Source: Artocarpus heterophyllus
Lineage: Eukaryota; Streptophyta; Magnoliopsida; Rosales; Moraceae
DNA: 64,000 nucleotides
Direction: 5' to 3'
Assembly (NCBI GenBank): GCA_025403435.1
Contig: CM046353.1
Coordinates: 14,866,836 to 14,930,835 of the forward strand
Shown here: in pieces, positions 57,506 through 64,000 of the stretch
Position numbering within the stretch: position 1 is the stretch's first letter
How the letters are laid out: every line of letters starts with the position of its first letter
Position numbers and translations under genes: made by a program
Notes under the pieces: generated by a model
The model's input: the letters and a program-made list of their open reading frames with translations, nothing else
The model's database searches: none
Told to the model about the DNA's origin: nothing

Positions 57506-59080
57506 TATTGGAAAACAAGTACGCAGTGAAATTTTAAGAATTTAAATCAGAGTATTTTTCAAAACACAAGTTTGACATGCTATACTCATAAATTAACCGG
57601 ATCTTACTAACCTTGTATTCCGAAAAGCTCCTACAATCTGTGAAGAGAAGAATGTTCCAGAAGGGCCTCAACCAACTGGTATTCTTTGCTACTCTCTATC
57701 CACGATTGGAGTGTGTGTGGGCACACATCGTACCGCTCTACCCTAATGACTCTCCTTCCAACCAATTGAGAAAACCTAAAACTAAAGTTCGTGATTTGTA
57801 AACAATAGCTCACAAGAAGTTTTTAGAGGCTCTTAGACTATTGTACTTAGTCTTAATTTATCAACTAATCTAAATAACTTAGAAAACTCACTTCCTATTT
57901 ATAGAGGTCGTCCTCAAGGTTGGTCATTATCAGATAAGGCCTAAAAAACTTGAATTTAGTTCAATATATGATAAAATAGCATAAAAATGTGTAATCAGTT
58001 TATCGCTCGGTCGGCAGGCTGAACTTTCCCATTGGCCTATCAAACTTATTCCATCGGCAGGCCGAACTTGAAGATCAGCTTGCCGAACTTACAATAAATG
58101 ATCCATGTTAATCTCTCTTTTCCCACTTGAGATTCTTTGAATAGAGCATCAGTTTTAATTCAAATAACCTAATAGGGAAGTTATCTGATTAAAACAGTCA
58201 TATCTAGATAATCTTGAAGAAAATAAATATTCATGATAATTCAATAAGTTTATCTTGAATTAATTTAGAATAAATTAATTCAATCCGATAAACAGACATG
58301 AATTATCTGATTCCTATCAAATTTTAGCCAGTGTAATAATTTAATATAAGTTACCAATTTATTAGAAAAGCACACCGTATTGTTATATGATTTATTATGA
58401 GCTAGCAAAGGAGACCTGATGGATCTATATAGTTCAAGCTCCGATAATTATAAAATGTAATATCCTAGATGCACATTTTATAATTATCAACTCTAATACT
58501 ACTCTACTAAAAGTTTAGAGCTGCATTCTCGAACTATATAACATTACAAAGCTCTAAATAAGCTAAGTGTTCATGACATATCATAATGTATCATATCCCT
58601 ATAGGATATCCATAATCAGCTTAAGGATAAATTTTGTCTTACCTTCTCGATTATTTTAATCCTACATTCTATTATCTCATCATTAGAAAACTTACTATCT
58701 AAATACAATATACCATTCGGTCACATCTATGCATCCGAATGGTTGAGCGCTCCAGCCTTCCAATTACAAGATAACATATATAAAAGGATATCATTGACTC
58801 CACCAATGGAGTTATGAATTCTGTATCTATGAATAACAAGTCTATGTTATCAAGAGTTATGTCTCCAATGTATCAGTATGCGTACTATCATAAAATCAGG
58901 ATGTCATCCTTCGGTACGTTCAAAAGATATAAGTCAAGACAACGAGCCCATTAGTCATTTTAAGATTAAGATACAACACATATGATTGTCTAAAGTAAAT
59001 TGATTTGCCCAGATAGAATTATTAATCCAAATCAATTCCACATTATGTTCTGATCTAATACATCGTCACCTATGACAATG
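57506..59080 (-). repeat. Truncated copy of the 1967-bp LTR found at 40403
   Basis: Reads on the minus strand as a diverged copy of 40750-42369. Shared landmarks are the CATTGTCATAGGTGAC segment, GGCTCGTTGTCTTGACTTAT, GAGCGCTCAACCATT and the TGTGCCCACACA region. It ends CCAATA where CCAACA is expected, and no primer site follows. The first 350-400 bp of the LTR are missing at the upper end. Four AGGCCGA-type palindromes are at 58007-58090. Confidence 0.78.
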
Positions 59081-59095
59081 CACAAATTTCGTCTC

Positions 59096-59722
59096 ATATA
59101 GAGCATGCTTCCAAATTAGCATTCTCCTTCCAAAATAACATGCAATAATACTTACAGACATGAATTGGCTCATACCCTAAGCCAAGTATGGTAAGCTTTT
59201 TTTTTGCCTCGTAATGCAAATTGAGAAGTTAAATACCTAAAAGATTATTTTTCTACAGCTTCAGCATATGGTCAAAAGACTTGTTCGTACTATTCTTTTC
59301 CACTTTCAAATACATTAGATTAACTAAGTAGTTCAAAGTTGAAGTCATCAAAATACCAGGATAGAACTCTATCTCCAGCTCTTCAAAGAGATCCTTATAT
59401 TCTCCATGCGGGCCTTCATCAGTTGTATGCATCTCCCCAGAACATCAACTTCCTGATATCCAGCGACATCTTGGTATATTGTAAACATCTCATTGGATGG
59501 TTCATACACATCATTAACGATGCTTATAGGGGTATCCTCTACTTCCCCATGATGAATCCACTTAGTATACGATCTGTTAAACCCTTTATCAAATATGTGC
59601 ATTCTAAGAGTATGCAAAGGTTGCAAATTTCAGGCAACTTTGACAGGGAGACCTCACAAGACCACTACCATTTATATGGTTTTTTGCAATCTCAAGGAAT
59701 GTTGTTGCAATCTCGATTGTAA
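59096..59722 (-). pseudogene. CACTA (En/Spm-type) transposase fragment
   Basis: On the minus strand, 59369-59626 encodes MHIFDKGFNRSYTKWIHHGE, the transposase-associated domain pattern HxxxxGFxxxYxxWxxHGE. 59096-59216 encodes ILGLGYEPIHVCKYYCMLFW, matching the TNP2-type LGLGYExIxxCxxDCxLYW block, with the usual Asp changed to Tyr. Sequence between them keeps NSTNKSF and YEAKKK pieces among stops. It is a broken remnant bounded by the LTR copy on one side and a duplication on the other. Confidence 0.75.
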
Positions 59723-59742
59723 AGGTTACAATCGAAAATTTA

Positions 59743-59919
59743 AGCAACTTCCCCATATCCGATGAAATCTTTGGTATACTGTAAACATCTCATTAGATAG
59801 TTCATATACATCATTAACGGTGCTTATAGTGGTATCTTCTGCTTTCCCATAATGAATTCACTTGGTATACAATTTGTTATTATCGAATATATGTGCTCTG
59901 ACAGTATGTAAAAGTTGCA
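59743..59919 (-). repeat. Second copy of the CACTA N-terminal segment
   Basis: Matches 59446-59625 in the same orientation with about 80-85 per cent identity by eye; both contain GTAAACATCTCATT and TTCATAYACATCATTAACG. It ends exactly at the gypsy LTR boundary, so part of it was probably cut by that insertion. Confidence 0.75.
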
Positions 59920-60250
59920 GTAACGCCCCCTTTACGGACGTCATAGATGTCGTTACTTTCATACATTCATACTTGTTTAAACTTTAAACATAAACATAAG
60001 TCCAAAACTTATACGATACTTTTTAATTGTAAATGTAATTAAACATACTTAACCAGGATCCATTCATACTTTTTTTTAACAACATTGTTTAACTTATTCC
60101 ATACCATAATTAATTTAATTATACTTTAAATTAATCATAAACTTATTTTTATAGAATAGGTATACCAAGTTGTAAAATCATAACTTATAAAAACATCACA
60201 TCATAATTCATTTAATCATCACATCATTTAAAAATTACTTGCTCCCACAG

Positions 60251-60443
60251 TTCGGCAGGCCGAACTTGGGACTTCGACAGGCCGAACATGATCGGCAGGC
60301 CGGAGTTCCTCAACTGGCAGGCCGGCAGAGGCTTTGCAAATCTGGCTTAAAAACTCATCATCGACTGACAGGCCGAAAACGTGATCGGCAGGCCAAACTT
60401 TCAAACATCGGCAGGCCGACCCATGACGCTCGGCAGGCCGACC
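60251..60443. repeat. Cluster of eight TCGGCAGGCCGA palindromes
   Basis: Eight variants of WTCGGCAGGCCGAAC within about 190 bp, all in the same orientation (GGCAGGCC), spaced irregularly by 4 to about 50 bp. Each core is an inverted repeat CGGC-AG-GCCG. The short open frame across it reflects this composition. Confidence 0.85.
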
Positions 60444-62663
60444 GAGCCAAAATCCTTGAGAAAACTTAATTTGTAAAACAGATTTAACTTTTCATAAAAA
60501 TTGCGGAAGATCAAAATTCTTTAAAATGATAAAATAAAATATAAAACCATAGTTCAAGTACTCTTAAAACTTAACATAAAAATATGTTCAAAATATAAAA
60601 CTTGATTTAAAACATAAAAACATTCTTCTTGGCGTTCTTCCGGTTACAATTCATCGTGCTTTGTGCTCACACGCCCTCCCATGTCCTCCGCATATTCCAT
60701 GATCTTCTTACCCTTATCTACAACATGACATAAAACTTGATTAAGCTAATGCTTAGTAAGTACATATAATTCTCACAATTTAAAACATTACATATACATC
60801 ATCATCATCGTTGTCATCATATCATAAAAGTGCCTTAAGCACAATTTCATAGAAATATATCTTTCATTACATTAACCATATTAAAACTTATTCCATTTTA
60901 TCTTAAGGGCCCAAGTGTTGCACCATGAACATCATTATAGGCGCGCTGTCATGAGAGGAGAAGGGTAGCTAATCCCAAACCAAACATGACATCATAACAT
61001 ATCATTTCATAACATTGGTGTGCAACACTTATTAGGTGATACATATATACATAATTTTCATACTTTGAAACATGTCATCATCATACATGCATAACTTTAA
61101 ATCATGATAATCTTTCATAAGAAATCCTTTAAGGAAAATAACCATAAAATCATCATAAATATCATTGTGAACATATCATCAAACCTTGTAAAACGTGTCA
61201 TGTTGCAGGTGAGAATGTGCTTACCTTAACAGCTAGCTTACTTAACCTTAATACGGTTTGGTGACGACGCCGCGGTCTCGATGTGCTCGTTCCTTTGAGT
61301 GTTCATGCCATTTATCCATTTAAAAATACAATAAAATTAATACTTATTATCATATCGTAAATCATCCATTCATATAACATTCATATTTACATTCATCTCA
61401 TATTATAAACATAATTCATAACCATAATTGTGAAAACATAAAATTATCATCACATATACATGTTATCATGATTTTTTTTTCTTAAATCATAAAAATTACC
61501 TTAAGCATGTAAAAACAAACCATACATTTCTAAACATGAAATCAACCAACATTAATAATAATGTAGATGAATAATCTTTTGAAAACATTTTCTAATAATT
61601 TAAGATACATATATTTTAATTTTAAAATTCATAAAAACACCTTATTATCATGCATTTCAATGTCATAGAATTATTTCATCATCAATAAAAATCATTTAAG
61701 CATATAAAACATTTTATAAAATGATAATCCAAAAATATCATTGTTAAAATAGTTTTCTTAACGTAATCTCATAAAATTTTCATAACATAAAATACACTCA
61801 TCATACATTATACATGCACATTCTTGACAACTTTCATGAAAAACATCATTCATTTACCCCTTGAATAAACATTACATTTTTCATGCATCAAAGTTAAACA
61901 ACAATATTTTACTGTGAGGCGTAGAAGATAGAAAATTCATATTTTTCATAGAAACATCGAATTGACTTGAAACTTGGAGAAACATCACATAATACATACA
62001 TGAACATCATATTAAAAAAAACTCAGAGCAAAATACAATACCTAGGGAATGATATTGTAGACGAATTGAGGAGAAGAAATGCTTTTCAAAAACACAAAGA
62101 AACGAGTCCTTACCTTAAACGATTTTCTTCTTAAAACCCTTGAATCCAACCAACAAAATATAAATTTTTCTTTCAATATTTGCAGAGAATTTTTGAGAGA
62201 AAAGGAATGGAATTCGTGGAGAAGAGAAGAGGAAGAGAGAGAAAGACAGAAAAAGTGTCTTAGAAATTAAGAGAGAAGACGTGAGAGGATGAGAGAAAAA
62301 TATGGAAAAGAACGTTAAAAATTTTTAACTTAATGAGCATAATGAAAATTCATTACCTTCCATTAAGTTAGAAGTTTTCTGACTCTTTGATAGCAAATGG
62401 GGTGGAGGAAGGAGAGAAAAGAGGAAAAGTCAAAACTTTAGTCTTACTTGCCATATTTTTGCCCTCTAAAAATAGGAAACCACTTAAAATAATACAAATC
62501 AATGCGAAGTCAAACCTTTTCTTTCCTTAACTGACAAAATTATTCCATTAATATGCCAATTAATCAAAATAAATCATCCATTTAAGGTAATTATCTCAGC
62601 CATAAATTTGGAAAGATTTCTGCTGACTGCTCGTTAGCTGTGTTTGACATGCCGATTTTCCCC

Positions 62664-62770
62664 TTCGGCCTGCCGGTTCCACCAAGTTCGGCCTGCCGAT
62701 GGTTTCCATCGGCCTGCCGATCTTTGACAGACTGTTCGGCCTGCCGAACTTGAAAGTTCGGCCTGCCAAA
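62664..62770. repeat. Cluster of five TCGGCCTGCCGA palindromes
   Basis: Five copies of the same motif in the opposite orientation (TTCGGCCTGCCGA), within about 105 bp near the upper end of the same LTR. Confidence 0.85.
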
Positions 62771-63023
62771 CTGTCCTTAAATACCATACATTAAAACATT
62801 CAATTCATCATTGCATCATAATTAAACATACATTATAATTCACATGAACACTTGAGCACAATGATTTCATGCGGTCGTCACCTGTCATAAAACTTGACAT
62901 AAAAAGTTAGTTACATTAAAATTATAAATCATATCATGTAACATAAATTATTATTATTAAGATTTCCTTAACATTTTTACTAACTTAATATGATTCGTTA
63001 CATCATAATAGGTGGGTGTTACA

Positions 63024-63035
63024 ATTCTCCCCACC
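63024..63035 (-). other. Polypurine tract of element G3
   Basis: Minus-strand GGTGGGGAGAAT sits directly before the TGTAACACCC start of the LTR. Confidence 0.85.
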
Positions 63036-63134
63036 TTATAAAAGTTTCGTCCTCAAAACTTAGAACAATTGTGGATACATAGATCTCATGTCATTTTCTC
63101 GTTCCCATGTAGCTTCTTCAACTTACTGATTTCG

Positions 63135-64000
63135 TCATAACACCTTGACCAATGGAATTTTTTTATTCCTCAAGGTCTTGGTTTTCCGATCGAGTATCTT
63201 CATTGACTTTTCTTCATAACTTAAGTCTTCTCGTATCTTGATCACTTGTGGCTCAATCACATACGTAGGGTCTGAGACATACTTCTTGAGCATGGAGACA
63301 TGAAATACATCGTGCATAGCAGACATTTCTGAAGGCAACTTCAGCTAATAAGCTACTTTGCCTGTTCGCTTCATAATTTCAAACGGACCAATAAATCTTG
63401 GTCTTAACTTATTTTTCTTTCCAAACCTCATAACTCCTTTCATTGGTGCAACTTTCAAAAACACAAATTCGCCCATGGTGAACTCTAAGGGTCTTCTTCT
63501 CTTGTTAGCATAACTCTTTTGACGGCTTTGTGCGGTCTCTATTCTTCTTCTTATCAACTTTATCATCTCAGAAGTTTCATTAACAAAATCAGTTCTTTCA
63601 GCATCGACGCTTTCCATTAGCTTCTTCTCACCAGCTTCGTGCCAACATATAGGCGACCTACATTTTCGCCCATACAACGCTTCATAAGGTGCCATTCCAA
63701 TTTTTGCCTGAAAGTTGTTGTTGTAAGCAAACTCTGCTAACGACAACATTTTACACCAGCTGGTCTTGAAATCGAGAGAACAAGCCCGTAGCATATCCTC
63801 TAAAATCAAATTCATTCTCTCCATTTGGCCGTCTGTCTGAGGATGAAAAGCTATACTGAAATGTAGCCTGGTTCCTATAGCAGTCTGTACACTCTTCTAA
63901 AACTTAGATGTGAACCTGCCATCACGATCTGAGATGATTGACTTGATAGGAATGTCCTTAACATAGAGTTTCACTAACCGTTCCATAGAGTAAGTGATCT
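63135..64000 (-). pseudogene. Integrase C-terminal part of element G3 (continues outside the window)
   Basis: From the window edge downwards the minus strand shows SIISDRDGRFTSKF (second catalytic Asp region), HPQTDGQMERMN (Glu region), LAEFAYNNNFQ, APYEALYGRKCRSPICWHE and the GPFEIMKRTGKVAY module (63345-63824). After a stop it continues with MSAMHDVFHVSMLKKYVSDP and LDRKTKTLRNKKIPLVKVL. These are the integrase core end and C-terminal tail of a non-chromodomain-looking or Tekay-like gypsy element. Stops near 63342 and 63865 indicate decay. Confidence 0.82.

Larger units (their letters stand above)
59920..63023 (-). repeat. 3.1-kb 3' LTR of a gypsy element running off the window (element G3)
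   Basis: Minus-strand start TGTAACACCCACC at 63023 directly follows a polypurine tract, and the other end is GGGGGCGTTAC at about 59920. The interior is non-coding, with AT-rich blocks and two clusters of TTCGGCAGGCCGAA-type palindromes (60251-60443 and 62664-62770) in opposite orientation. The 5' LTR is outside the window, so divergence and target duplication cannot be read. Confidence 0.8.

Noticed and set aside
60251..60443. Possible CRISPR-like array because of regularly repeated palindromes
   Set aside because: Spacing is irregular, spacers are as short as a few bases, the motif is only 14 bp, and this is a plant nuclear LTR.

Overview
This is a repeat-rich, AT-rich stretch of a plant nuclear chromosome, probably from a eudicot. 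The evidence is an intron-containing RING-finger gene with GT-AG introns, Ty3/gypsy and Ty1/copia LTR retrotransposons primed by plant initiator-tRNA-Met type sites, hAT and CACTA transposon remains, and many MITE or foldback elements. The two host genes resemble cucurbit and Arabidopsis proteins that I remember, but I cannot fix the species.

Layout. 1-2.6 kb: a possible LTR end, an unrecognised proline-rich coding remnant and a Ty1/copia gag remnant between direct repeats. 2.6-10.4 kb: gene-poor DNA with foldback and TIR elements; the largest, 8979-10385, ends about 85 bp before the TATA box of the next gene. 10.47-16.62 kb: the only apparently intact gene, seven coding exons encoding an 868-residue protein with a C-terminal C3HC4 RING finger, probably an E3 ubiquitin ligase. 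18.97-24.85 kb: a nearly complete minus-strand chromovirus with two 586-bp LTRs but a broken coding region. 25.5-28.7 kb: a possible solo LTR with internal tandem repeats, then a long-armed foldback element. 30.19-34.33 kb: a 4.1-kb hAT transposon with near-identical 8-bp target duplications, GGCC-rich subterminal arrays and a decayed transposase.

37.3-57.4 kb: a minus-strand pseudogene of the NT-C2 (EEIG1/EHBP1) plus coiled-coil, myosin-heavy-chain-related family. Its large coiled-coil exon is split by a chromovirus (39.3-46.8 kb) and a copia element (47.9-55.2 kb, perfect 5-bp target duplication). The chromovirus itself contains a 1.97-kb LTR and leader of a further element. 57.5-64 kb: a truncated copy of that same LTR, a CACTA transposase fragment with an internal duplication, and the 3.1-kb 3' LTR plus integrase end of another gypsy element that runs off the window.

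Only the RING gene appears functional. The rest records layered insertions followed by mutational decay. The most unusual pattern is a short palindrome, TTCGGCAGGCCGAA and variants, clustered in two dissimilar LTR families. Also notable are inverted TTC/GAA motifs upstream of the TATA box in the 586-bp LTR, a GC-rich cargo inside the long-TIR element next to the RING promoter, and two independent chromoviruses whose polyprotein frames continue into their 3' LTRs.
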